DNA of 6,539 bases, taken from Actinomycetota bacterium. GTDB taxonomy: Bacteria > Actinomycetota > Actinomycetes > S36-B12. The position numbers and the translations under genes are program-made. Under the pieces are notes generated by a model that saw nothing but the letters and a program-made list of their open reading frames with translations, did no database searches and had not been told where the DNA came from. Where the stretch lies: NCBI GenBank assembly GCA_009702725.1, contig WLHM01000072.1:1-6539 (forward strand), written 5' to 3'. How positions within the stretch are numbered: the stretch's first letter is position 1; each line of letters starts with the position of its first letter. Below, piece after piece: positions 1 to 5,080 of this stretch.

Positions 1-889
1 CAACAGCAGCAAGGTCGCCGGAGAGTGCCGCGACGGCTGCCATCTGTGAAATATTTGCGACATTCGAAGTTGAATGTGACTGGAGGTTGGTAGCCGCCTT
101 GATGACATCCTGCGGGCCGATCATCCACCCAACCCGCCAGCCTGTCATCGCATAGGTTTTTGCCACTCCGTTGATTATCACGCAGGTATCGGCCAACCCA
201 GGTACGAGCACGGGCATAGACGAAAACTCGGCGTCGCCATAGACGAGGTGTTCGTAGATTTCATCGGTGATTACCCAGATTCCGTTGGCGAGTGCCCACT
301 CGCCGATGACCTTAGTTTCGGCGGGGGAGTACACCGCGCCGGTTGGATTTGAGGGGGAGACAAAAACTAAAGCCTTAGTTCGAGCGGTGCGGGACGCCTC
401 AAGCTGGGCGACCGTAGCTCGATATCCACTGGTCTCATCGGTCATCACTTCAACGGGCACCCCGCCGGCCAGCCGGATCGCCTCTGGGTAGGTGGTCCAG
501 TACGGGGCGGGCAAGATGACCTCATCGCCTGGGTCAAGGAGCGCGGCAAAAGTGTTGTATAAAGCCTGCTTACCGCCGTTTGTGACCAGAATCTGTGCGG
601 CAGTTATTGCGTAGCTCGAATCACGCATCGTCTTGGTGGCAATCGCCTCTTTGAGTTCCGGTAGGCCACCGGCTGGGGTGTACCGGTGCCACTTTGTTAG
701 CCGGGCGGCGGCAATTGCCGCCTCCACGATGTATCCGGGGGTCGGGAAGTCAGGTTCGCCAGCTCCGAAGCCAATTACCGGCCGACCTGCGGCTTTAAGT
801 GCCTTGGCTTTTGCATCCACGGCCAAAGTCGCTGACTCGGTTATGGCGGCGATGCGGCGGGAAACTCGTGCTTTGGGAGGCAAATTCAT
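1..889 (-). CDS. aspC: Aspartate aminotransferase, class I/II PLP-dependent (3' end outside window)
   Basis: Reading the minus strand from an ATG at 889 gives 296 residues without a stop; the C-terminal quarter of a roughly 400-residue enzyme lies outside the window. Fold type I aminotransferase landmarks appear in order: GFGAGEPDFPTP (about 40-51), RYTPAGGLPEL (69-79), TNGGKQAL (103-110), APYWTTYP (128-135), SPSNPTGAVY with the PLP-contacting Asn181 (178-187), TDEIYEHLVYG with Asp209 and Tyr212 (208-218), and AKTYAMTGWRVGW (243-255) with the Schiff-base Lys244. Known family chemistry is transfer of the amino group between aspartate and 2-oxoglutarate in the cytoplasm; relatives of this subgroup may also use prephenate. 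I recall the same gene beside tRNA-Trp and secE in Streptomyces. The ATG fits the N-terminus of homologues, but no Shine-Dalgarno sequence precedes it, so the mRNA may be leaderless. Family assignment is secure; exact substrate range is inferred. Confidence 0.93.
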   Translation of the reverse strand, partial: MNLPPKARVSRRIAAITESATLAVDAKAKALKAAGRPVIGFGAGEPDFPTPGYIVEAAIAAARLTKWHRYTPAGGLPELKEAIATKTMRDSSYAITAAQILVTNGGKQALYNTFAALLDPGDEVILPAPYWTTYPEAIRLAGGVPVEVMTDETSGYRATVAQLEASRTARTKALVFVSPSNPTGAVYSPAETKVIGEWALANGIWVITDEIYEHLVYGDAEFSSMPVLVPGLADTCVIINGVAKTYAMTGWRVGWMIGPQDVIKAATNLQSHSTSNVANISQMAAVAALSGDLAAV

Positions 890-895
890 TGGCCC

Positions 896-901
896 AGTAT
901 T
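896..901 (-). promoter_or_regulatory. Possible -10 element for a leaderless aminotransferase transcript
   Basis: On the minus strand AATACT lies six bases before the ATG at 889, the distance expected if transcription begins at or near the start codon. No purine-rich ribosome-binding site is present in the preceding 20 bases, which agrees with a leaderless mRNA, a common arrangement in actinobacteria. The hexamer lacks the usual first T and I see no -35 match, so this is weak. Confidence 0.3.
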
Positions 902-959
902 TCAGCCGGCCGGCGCGGGGTTCGCCGGTGGTGCAGATCTAGGCGATCAGCGGGTTTTG

Positions 960-972
960 CCGGTGACACCGG
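960..972. repeat. 13-bp perfect dyad CCGGTG-A-CACCGG in the divergent intergenic region
   Basis: CCGGTG (960-965) and CACCGG (967-972) are perfect inverted copies around a single A. The site lies between the divergent aminotransferase and tRNA-Trp genes, upstream of the candidate tRNA promoter. It could be a DNA operator or chance in GC-rich sequence. A one-base spacer makes an RNA hairpin unlikely. Confidence 0.4.
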
Positions 973-978
973 GCCGGA

Positions 979-1009
979 TTGGACCCCTCCAAGGGTGGGC
1001 CCGTAGACT
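979..1009 (+). promoter_or_regulatory. Candidate promoter for tRNA-Trp (and perhaps secE-nusG)
   Basis: TAGACT at 1004-1009 fits the actinobacterial -10 pattern TANNNT and lies about 60 bases before the mature tRNA 5' end. The best -35 candidate, TTGGAC (979-984), is 19 bases upstream, slightly too far. Transcription would start near 1016, leaving a 5' leader for RNase P to remove. No better pair is visible before the tRNA. Confidence 0.35.
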
Positions 1010-1069
1010 CTCGCACGCGGTTGGTCCGTTGGCGTCAGCCTGCCCACAGGTTGACACTCGGTCGGCCAA

Positions 1070-1142
1070 AGGGTCGTAGCTCAATTGGTAGAGCACCGGT
1101 CTCCAACACCGACGGTTGGGGGTTCAAGTCCCTCCGGCCCTG
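1070..1142 (+). tRNA. tRNA-Trp (anticodon CCA)
   Basis: The sequence folds into a complete 73-base cloverleaf. The acceptor stem pairs 1070-1076 (AGGGTCG) with 1135-1141 (CGGCCCT), including one U-G pair. The D stem is GCTC/GAGC (1079-1082, 1091-1094). The anticodon loop CTCCAAC (1101-1107) carries anticodon CCA at 1103-1105. The T arm is GGGGG-TTCAAGT-CCCTC (1118-1134). The discriminator is G1142, typical of bacterial tRNA-Trp, and the terminal CCA is not encoded, as is usual in actinobacteria. The first anticodon-stem pair (C1096 with A1112, positions 27-43) is mismatched and loop position 38 is C rather than the A I recall in E. coli tRNA-Trp. Its place just before secE matches the Streptomyces order, and it probably shares a transcript with secE because no terminator lies between them. 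Confidence 0.97.
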
Positions 1143-1148
1143 CGTAGA

Positions 1149-1202
1149 GGCACGAACGGCACGAAGAGCAAGACCAGCACGAAAAGCAAGGCCAGCATGA
1201 AA
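1149..1202 (+). repeat. Six degenerate 9-bp tandem repeats after tRNA-Trp
   Basis: Units read GGCACGAAC, GGCACGAAG, AGCAAGACC, AGCACGAAA, AGCAAGGCC and AGCATGAAA, with consensus near AGCACGAAN. Alternate units resemble each other most closely, so an 18-bp unit (1158-1175 and 1176-1193, 15 of 18 identical) describes it equally well. The transcript would be purine- and A-rich with little self-pairing. It fills most of the tRNA-Trp/secE gap. Function is unknown. Confidence 0.6.
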
Positions 1203-1253
1203 ATCTGGATACGCAAGGCTTAGTTATTGGTTACGACGATATGAAGGCGAGCG

Positions 1254-1502
1254 ATGACCGACACCGACGTCTCCCAAGGCCGCGAGAGCGGGGCGGGCGA
1301 GCATAAGCGTCCCGGATTCTTTGGGCGATTAGCGTTGTTTGTCCGCCAGGTCATCGTTGAACTTCGTAAGGTAATTTGGCCAACCCGTAAAGAACTCATT
1401 GCTTACACCACCGTTGTGATTGTGTTTGTGGTTCTCATCGCTGCCATCATCGCGGGCTTTGATTACGTATTCACCAATGTTGTCTTGTTCGTCTTTGGAT
1501 AG
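1254..1502 (+). CDS. secE: Preprotein translocase subunit SecE
   Basis: An 82-residue protein of the short, single-span SecE type found in most bacteria outside the gamma-proteobacteria. The conserved amphipathic-helix motif VELRKVIWPTRKEL (35-48) is followed by one membrane span, about residues 51-73, which is rich in V, I, L and A. SecE clamps the two halves of the SecY channel in the cytoplasmic membrane and is essential for export through SecYEG. The first 20 residues are a polar tail with no recognisable motif. The ATG at 1254 has GAAGG (1243-1247) six bases upstream. nusG follows 44 bases after the stop, the near-universal secE-nusG pairing, and tRNA-Trp lies 111 bases before. Confidence 0.96.
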   Translation: MTDTDVSQGRESGAGEHKRPGFFGRLALFVRQVIVELRKVIWPTRKELIAYTTVVIVFVVLIAAIIAGFDYVFTNVVLFVFG

Positions 1503-1546
1503 CCAATACCTTCCCTGACCACCACCGAACGAGGAGATAGCCCACC

Positions 1547-2407
1547 GTGTCCGACCAGGACCAGCAACAGCCCGCACCTTCAGCGGATCCGTTTGCGATT
1601 GCTCAACTTGAGCCGCAGGACTCCGCTGAGACAAGTGCCGTGGAAGAACTCATCGAGGCAGTTGTTGCGGAAGTACTCATTGAAGAGTTGGTGGAAGAAG
1701 CGCTGATTGACGAAGTGCTTATTGACGAAGTGCTTATTGAAGAGGTGCTTATCGAGGAGGCGCTGATCGAAGAAGCGCTGGCCGAGGGTGACGAAGAAGT
1801 CGACCCCATCGCCGAGTTTCGCGAGCAGATGCGCCTAGCCCCAGGCGATTGGTATGTAATTCATTCGTATGCCGGATTTGAAAACAAGGTAAAGATGAAC
1901 CTTGAGTCCCGCATCAACTCTCTGAGCATGGAGGATTACATCTTCCAGGTCGAGGTACCGATGGAGGAAGTCACCGAGATTAAGGGCGGTGTGCGCAAGC
2001 AAGTGCGGCGCAATAAGTTCCCCGGGTACGTGCTTGTGCGCCTGGACCTAACCGACGAGTCTTGGGGTGCTGTTCGACACACGCCCGGTGTAACCGGTTT
2101 TGTTGGCCATGGGCACCAGCCGTCACCGCTCTCGGTTGACGAAGTCACCGCGATCCTTGCCCCGGTACCGGAGAAGAAGGCCGGCGCTCCTGGTAGCGCA
2201 AATGCGGGTGGGCTGGCTGCTGCCGAAGCCATCTACGTTGACTTCTTGGTCGGCGACTCCGTCACCGTTGTTGATGGGCCATTTGCAACTTTGCACGCGA
2301 CAATTTCAGAAATTAACATCGAAGGGCAAAAAGTCACGGGGCTGGTCGAGATTTTCGGTCGCGAAACCCCGGTAGAGCTCGCTTTCAGTCAAATAGACAA
2401 GAACTAA
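1547..2407 (+). CDS. nusG: Transcription termination/antitermination factor NusG with acidic repeat N-terminal extension
   Basis: A 286-residue NusG. The NGN domain begins near GDWYVIHSYAGFENKV (100-115), includes RRNKFPGYVLV (154-164) and ends near residue 205; it binds the clamp of RNA polymerase. A linker rich in Ala and Gly (about 208-229) leads to the KOW domain, with VGDSVTVVDGPFATL (235-249) and IFGRETPVEL (269-278), the part that contacts S10 or Rho in well-studied homologues. Residues 1-95 are an extra acidic region missing from the roughly 180-residue E. coli protein. Actinobacterial NusG proteins often carry acidic N-terminal tails, but this one contains consecutive EVLIE-type repeats (42-80). 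The start is GTG at 1547 with GAGGAG (1531-1536) ten bases upstream. It lies in the secE-nusG-rplK-rplA cluster, 57 bases before rplK. Confidence 0.97.
   Translation: MSDQDQQQPAPSADPFAIAQLEPQDSAETSAVEELIEAVVAEVLIEELVEEALIDEVLIDEVLIEEVLIEEALIEEALAEGDEEVDPIAEFREQMRLAPGDWYVIHSYAGFENKVKMNLESRINSLSMEDYIFQVEVPMEEVTEIKGGVRKQVRRNKFPGYVLVRLDLTDESWGAVRHTPGVTGFVGHGHQPSPLSVDEVTAILAPVPEKKAGAPGSANAGGLAAAEAIYVDFLVGDSVTVVDGPFATLHATISEINIEGQKVTGLVEIFGRETPVELAFSQIDKN
1670..1786 (+). repeat. 15-bp in-frame tandem repeats encoding E-[VA]-L-I-[DE] in nusG
   Basis: Six consecutive 15-bp units span 1697-1786 and encode EALID, EVLID, EVLIE, EVLIE, EALIE and EALAE. Upstream are an EVLIE unit (1670-1684) and a 12-bp ELVE unit (1685-1696). 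The middle copies at 1712-1726 and 1727-1741 differ at only one base, so expansion at DNA level looks recent, while the others have drifted mostly at third positions. The protein segment alternates three hydrophobic with two acidic residues. Confidence 0.9.
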
Positions 2408-2464
2408 CCGCCAACTCCCGGGGGCGCCGTCTCCGGGTCACCACAACGAAGGACCTGACACACC

Positions 2465-2899
2465 ATGGCACCGAAGAAAAAGAAGGTCACCGGCCTCATC
2501 AAGCTACAGATTCAAGCCGGTCTGGCCAACCCTGCACCGCCTGTTGGACCAGCACTTGGTCAGCACGGCGTGAACATCATGGAGTTCTGCAAGGCCTATA
2601 ACGCGGCCACGGAGAACCAGCGTGGCAATGTGATTCCCGTTGAGATCACGGTCTATGAAGACCGCACTTTCGATTTCACCCTCAAGACCCCACCGGCTTC
2701 AAGGTTGATCCTGAAGGCCGCGGGTCTCGAAAAAGGTTCGGGCAATCCTCCGAAGGTTAAGGCCGGCTCGATCACCAAGAACCAGGTGCGCGAGATTGCT
2801 GAAACCAAGATGCCTGATCTCAACGCCAATGACGTTGATGCCGCGATGAAGATCATCGAAGGCACCGCCCGTCAAATGGGTATCACCGTTACCGCATAG
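2465..2899 (+). CDS. rplK: 50S ribosomal protein L11
   Basis: A 144-residue L11, close to the usual 141-144. The N-terminal domain (about 1-72) holds KLQIQAGLANPAPPVGPALG (13-32), whose prolines form the site where thiopeptides act with 23S rRNA helices 43-44, followed by QHGVNIMEFCKAYN (33-46). The C-terminal domain (about 77-144), entered through TPPAS (75-79), contains the rRNA-binding helices with GSITKNQVREIAETKMPDLN (101-120) and ends IIEGTARQMGI. L11 sits at the base of the L7/L12 stalk and helps GTPase factor function. ATG 2465 follows GAAGGA (2448-2453) by 11 bases. The gap from nusG holds only a five-pair stem (CCCGG 2417-2421 with CCGGG 2433-2437) and no terminator, so nusG and rplK are probably cotranscribed. 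Confidence 0.98.
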   Translation: MAPKKKKVTGLIKLQIQAGLANPAPPVGPALGQHGVNIMEFCKAYNAATENQRGNVIPVEITVYEDRTFDFTLKTPPASRLILKAAGLEKGSGNPPKVKAGSITKNQVREIAETKMPDLNANDVDAAMKIIEGTARQMGITVTA

Positions 2900-2911
2900 C
2901 AATTGAACCGC

Positions 2912-2941
2912 GTGGGAGGGCCAGCGTGGCCCGCCGACCAC
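2912..2941 (+). promoter_or_regulatory. Two-helix hairpin before rplA resembling the L1 binding site
   Basis: A perfect six-pair stem, GGGCCA-GCG-TGGCCC (2918-2932), is enclosed by a second helix GTGG (2912-2915) with CCAC (2938-2941). An asymmetric internal loop separates them: GA on the left, GCCGA on the right. The left strand GTGGGAG and the layout of two helices around an asymmetric loop resemble the L1 site in 23S rRNA (helices 76-77). L1 is known to repress its own mRNA through such mimics. The structure ends eight bases before the rplA ribosome-binding site. Pairing is visible; the L1 role is inferred. Confidence 0.45.
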
Positions 2942-2960
2942 AACCTGCGAAGGAGCAGAG

Positions 2961-3674
2961 ATGAAGCGCAGCAAGGCATATTTGAAGGCCGCAGAACTTA
3001 TCGACCAGGACTCCCTGTATTCACCACTTACGGCAGTCCGAATCGTTAAGAAAGGTATTTCAACTAAGTTCGACCCGACCGTTGAGGTTGCGATGCGGCT
3101 TGGAGTTGATCCCCGCAAAGCAGACCAAATGGTTCGAGGCACCGTAAATCTTCCACATGGCACGGGTAAGACCGCTCGGGTCCTAGTTTTTGCCAACGGT
3201 GAAAAAGCAGATGAAGCCCGCGCTGCTGGTGCTGACTTTGTCGGCTCTGATGAACTCATCGCCAAAGTTGCTGGAGGCTGGACAGATTTCGACGCCGCGG
3301 TTGCCACCCCCGATCTGATGGGCAAGGTCGGAACCCTAGGTAAGGTACTCGGCCCCCGGGGCTTGATGCCTAACCCGAAGACTGGCACCGTCACCATGGA
3401 TGTCGCGAAAGCGGTTGATGACATCAAGGGCGGCAAGATCGAGATGCGCATCGATAAGCACGCCAACATGCAATTCCCGATTGGCAAGGCATCTTTCACC
3501 GAGCAGCAGCTGGTGGAGAACTACGCCGCAGCCTTAGAGGAAATCCTGCGACTGAAGCCGTCTGCCGCCAAAGGCCGATACATCAAGAAAGCCACTATGT
3601 CGGCCACAATGGGCCCGGGTGTCCAGGTTGACCCTAACCGGGTCAAGAACCTAACAACAGAGGATGAAATCTAG
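2961..3674 (+). CDS. rplA: 50S ribosomal protein L1
   Basis: A 237-residue L1, full length for the family. Domain I is formed by both ends of the chain, domain II by the middle (about 70-160). The L1 signature GKVGTLGKVLGPRGLMPNPK is at 121-140, followed by TGTVTMDV. The C-terminal ATMSATMGPGVQVDP (211-225) contains the conserved Thr-Met-Gly segment that contacts rRNA. L1 forms the mobile stalk beside the E site and in known systems represses translation of rplK-rplA mRNA. ATG 2961 follows a strong GAAGGAG (2949-2955) at five bases. It lies 61 bases after rplK, probably on the same transcript. No intrinsic terminator with a U-run follows; a 211-base gap separates it from rplJ. Confidence 0.98.
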   Translation: MKRSKAYLKAAELIDQDSLYSPLTAVRIVKKGISTKFDPTVEVAMRLGVDPRKADQMVRGTVNLPHGTGKTARVLVFANGEKADEARAAGADFVGSDELIAKVAGGWTDFDAAVATPDLMGKVGTLGKVLGPRGLMPNPKTGTVTMDVAKAVDDIKGGKIEMRIDKHANMQFPIGKASFTEQQLVENYAAALEEILRLKPSAAKGRYIKKATMSATMGPGVQVDPNRVKNLTTEDEI

Positions 3675-3677
3675 GAT

Positions 3678-3707
3678 TTGCCAATGATGGGTCAGGTCCC
3701 CTAACCT
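3678..3707 (+). promoter_or_regulatory. Candidate rplJ-rplL promoter
   Basis: TTGCCA (3678-3683) matches the -35 consensus in five of six bases. After an 18-base spacer, TAACCT (3702-3707) fits the actinobacterial -10 pattern TANNNT. A start near 3714 would place the whole structured leader (3720-3873) at the 5' end of an rplJL mRNA. The -10 falls in the right arm of a weak hairpin (GGG-T-CAGGT 3689-3697 with ACCTG-C-CCC 3704-3712), which could instead be an RNA element of a read-through transcript. Confidence 0.45.
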
Positions 3708-3719
3708 GCCCCTACCAAA

Positions 3720-3882
3720 GACCGCTGGTCGCGCCAGCCCCGGAACCCCGGGGATGGCGTCGAAGGCCCCGCTCAAGCGGGCGGCCCGCGCAGGATTACG
3801 AAGCTCGGCCGCATGTTGCGGTTCCCAGCCCCGTGCGCCTGCGCCGGGGCGCTTTACTTGATGGGACCGCAACGAAAGGAGC
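3720..3882 (+). promoter_or_regulatory. Structured L10-type mRNA leader of rplJ
   Basis: Several hairpins can be traced. A stem at 3731-3760 pairs CGCCA/TGGCG and CCCCGG/CCGGGG around an AACC loop with one G-A mismatch. A second pairs CCCGC (3768-3772) with GCGGG (3777-3781). A third is GCCCCG-T-GCG-CCTG-CGC-CGGGGC at 3828-3850. A long-range helix pairs 3815-3827 with 3862-3873 (12 pairs, one bulged U at 3823), enclosing the third hairpin plus an 11-base unpaired side GCTTTACTTGA. A competing local hairpin CCGCA-TGT-TGCGG (3809-3821) uses part of the same strand. The ribosome-binding site GAAAGGAG (3875-3882) begins one base after the long-range helix. Position and architecture fit the known L10 leader family, bound by L10-(L7/L12) for autoregulation; covariance was not tested. 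Confidence 0.7.
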
Positions 3883-3885
3883 CCC

Positions 3886-4569
3886 ATGGCCCGGCCGACA
3901 AAGGTGACTACCGTCGCCGATCTCGCCGACCACTTCCGCACTTCGAGTGCGACTGTGCTCACCGAATACCGCGGACTCACCGTCGCGCAGCTCAAGGAAT
4001 TGCGCCGCTCTCTCGGTGACACCGTGACATATGCAGTAGTGAAGAACACCCTGACCAAGATTGCTGCAAAGGATGCCGGTGTTACCGGTATCGATGATCT
4101 CTTGAGCGGCCCAAGCGCTATTGCCTTCATTAGGGGTGACGCGGTTGATGCAGCCAAGGGAATTCGCAATTTTGCGAAAGCCAACCCGGCTTTGATCATC
4201 AAGGGCGGGGTGATGGATGGCGTAATTCTAAGTGCGCAGGAAATCGTCCGGCTCGCTGATCTTGAGTCGCGCGAGGTGCTGCTGGCCAAGATGGCATACG
4301 CCATGAAAGCGAAGCAGTCGCAGGCCGCAGCGTTGTTCGCGGCGCCGTTGGCGAAGACAGCTAGGGCACTTGGTGCACTCCAGACCAAGCTAGCCGCCGG
4401 TGCCCCGGTACCTGAAGCCCCCGTAGTTGAGTCTCCGGTAGCTGAGTCTCCGGTAGCTGAAGGCGTGAGCGAAGAGGTTGTTGCTGAAGAAGTTGAAGTT
4501 GTCGAGGCTGTTGAGGCCAACGAGGAAGTTATTGCTGAAGTAGTTACCGAGGAAATCCCCGAGGGCTAA
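3886..4569 (+). CDS. rplJ: 50S ribosomal protein L10 with acidic C-terminal tail
   Basis: A 227-residue L10, about 50 longer than the usual 165-178. The N-terminal globular domain is typical: ARPTKVTTVADLADHF (2-17), EYRGLTVAQLKELRR (27-41), YAVVKNTLTKIAA (49-61) and LLSGPSAIAF (72-81). It binds 23S rRNA and L11 at the stalk base. The alpha-helical segment about 131-169 (VLLAKMAYAMKAKQSQAAAL and onward) is the L7/L12-dimer binding helix. Residues about 171-227 are an extra tail rich in Glu, Val and Ala, including VVESP-VAESP-VAEG at 180-193. ATG 3886 follows GAAAGGAG (3875-3882) by three bases, tight but strong. rplL starts 61 bases downstream, giving the standard rplJ-rplL pair, probably regulated through the upstream leader. 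Confidence 0.97.
   Translation: MARPTKVTTVADLADHFRTSSATVLTEYRGLTVAQLKELRRSLGDTVTYAVVKNTLTKIAAKDAGVTGIDDLLSGPSAIAFIRGDAVDAAKGIRNFAKANPALIIKGGVMDGVILSAQEIVRLADLESREVLLAKMAYAMKAKQSQAAALFAAPLAKTARALGALQTKLAAGAPVPEAPVVESPVAESPVAEGVSEEVVAEEVEVVEAVEANEEVIAEVVTEEIPEG
4423..4464 (+). repeat. 15-bp in-frame tandem repeats in the rplJ tail
   Basis: GTAGTTGAGTCTCCG (4423-4437) and GTAGCTGAGTCTCCG (4438-4452) differ at one base, and a partial third copy GTAGCTGAAGGC follows (4453-4464). They encode VVESP, VAESP and VAEG within the acidic tail of L10. Near identity suggests recent duplication. Confidence 0.85.
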
Positions 4570-4605
4570 AGCCCACCACCACCCGGCCCTTAGGGGTAAT
4601 ACCCC
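4563..4605 (+). other. Two small hairpins between rplJ and rplL
   Basis: GGGC-TAAA-GCCC (4563-4574) places the rplJ stop codon TAA (4567-4569) in its loop. GGGGT-AAT-ACCCC (4593-4605) follows and could be enclosed by CCGG/CCGG (4584-4587 and 4607-4610). Neither has a U-run, so they are not intrinsic terminators. They may affect translation or mRNA stability between the two genes, or have no role. Confidence 0.35.
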
Positions 4606-4630
4606 ACCGGAAAACCGAAAGGACGCCACC

Positions 4631-5017
4631 ATGGCGAAGATGAGCACCGATCAACTGCTTGATGCCTTCAAGGAGATGACCCTCCTCGAGCTTTCTGAGT
4701 TCGTGAAGGTTTTCGAAGATACCTTCGATGTGACCGCTGCAGCCCCCGTGGCTGTTGCGGTTGCTGCACCTGCTGGCGGCGGCGACGCCGGCGGCGCTGC
4801 TGACCAAGACGAGTTTGATGTCATCCTCGAAGCTGCGGGCGAGAACAAGATTCCTGTCATCAAGGAGGTGCGCACTCTCACCAACCTAGGACTCAAGGAG
4901 GCCAAGGATCTGGTTGAAGCCGCACCAAAAGCAGTGCTGGAGAAGGTCACCAAGGAGGCCGCCGATAAGGCGAAGGCCGTTCTTGAGGCCGCTGGCGCCA
5001 CCGTTTCAGTCAAGTAG
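4631..5017 (+). CDS. rplL: 50S ribosomal protein L7/L12
   Basis: A 128-residue L7/L12, at the usual length. The N-terminal dimerisation and L10-binding helices are at about 1-33 (MSTDQLLDAFKEMTLLELSE). A flexible hinge rich in Ala, Val and Gly spans about 35-58. The C-terminal domain (about 60-128) contains EFDVILEAAGENKIPVIKEV (61-80) and LGLKEAKDLVEAAP (86-99), the conserved surface that recruits EF-Tu, EF-G and other GTPases. L7/L12 is the multicopy stalk protein, carried as dimers on L10. ATG 4631 is chosen over Met4 because AAAGGA (4618-4623) sits seven bases upstream. The strong hairpin at 5035-5080 lies 17 bases past the stop and probably ends most transcripts. Confidence 0.98.
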   Translation: MAKMSTDQLLDAFKEMTLLELSEFVKVFEDTFDVTAAAPVAVAVAAPAGGGDAGGAADQDEFDVILEAAGENKIPVIKEVRTLTNLGLKEAKDLVEAAPKAVLEKVTKEAADKAKAVLEAAGATVSVK

Positions 5018-5034
5018 TTTTCAAGCGGCCCCGG

Positions 5035-5080
5035 CCGCGTTAAAAGAGGCGCTCCTTCGGGGGCGCCTCTTTTAACGCGG
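5035..5080. terminator. Intrinsic terminator, 21-bp stem with UUCG tetraloop
   Basis: Positions 5035-5055 pair fully with 5060-5080 (one T-G pair) around the loop TTCG closed by C-G. The core GAGGCGCTCC-TTCG-GGGGCGCCTC is followed by TTTT (5070-5073), which itself pairs with AAAA (5042-5045), so the element could terminate from either strand. It separates rplJ-rplL from rpoB. A weaker stem GCGGC/GCCGC (5025-5029, 5034-5038) overlaps its base and could compete with the lowest pairs. Confidence 0.9.

Noticed and set aside
1051..1056. Perfect TTGACA just upstream of tRNA-Trp
   Set aside because: With a 17-base spacer its -10 would fall inside the tRNA (1074-1079, TCGTAG, a poor match), so it cannot make the full tRNA. 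Treated as chance.
633..1079. Plus-strand frame opposite the start of the aminotransferase
   Set aside because: The opposite strand encodes conserved class I/II aminotransferase motifs; this frame shows no recognisable domain.
979..1200. 73-codon frame spanning tRNA-Trp with an Ala/Arg/Lys-rich tail
   Set aside because: It runs through the tRNA gene, has no supporting ribosome-binding site, and its Ala-Arg pattern is only the 9-bp repeat read in one frame.
1603..1809. Minus-strand frame encoding Ser/Ile/Thr repeats opposite nusG
   Set aside because: It is the antisense reading of the 15-bp repeats inside a well-supported gene, with no independent signals.
2699..3499. 266-codon minus-strand frame opposite rplK and rplA
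   Set aside because: Long antisense frames are common in GC-rich genes; the plus strand has complete ribosomal proteins with good start sites.
3651..4520. 289-codon minus-strand frame opposite rplJ and its leader
   Set aside because: It overlaps the complete L10 gene and the structured leader, and has low-complexity Ser/Thr/Ala composition typical of antisense of Glu/Ala/Val codons.
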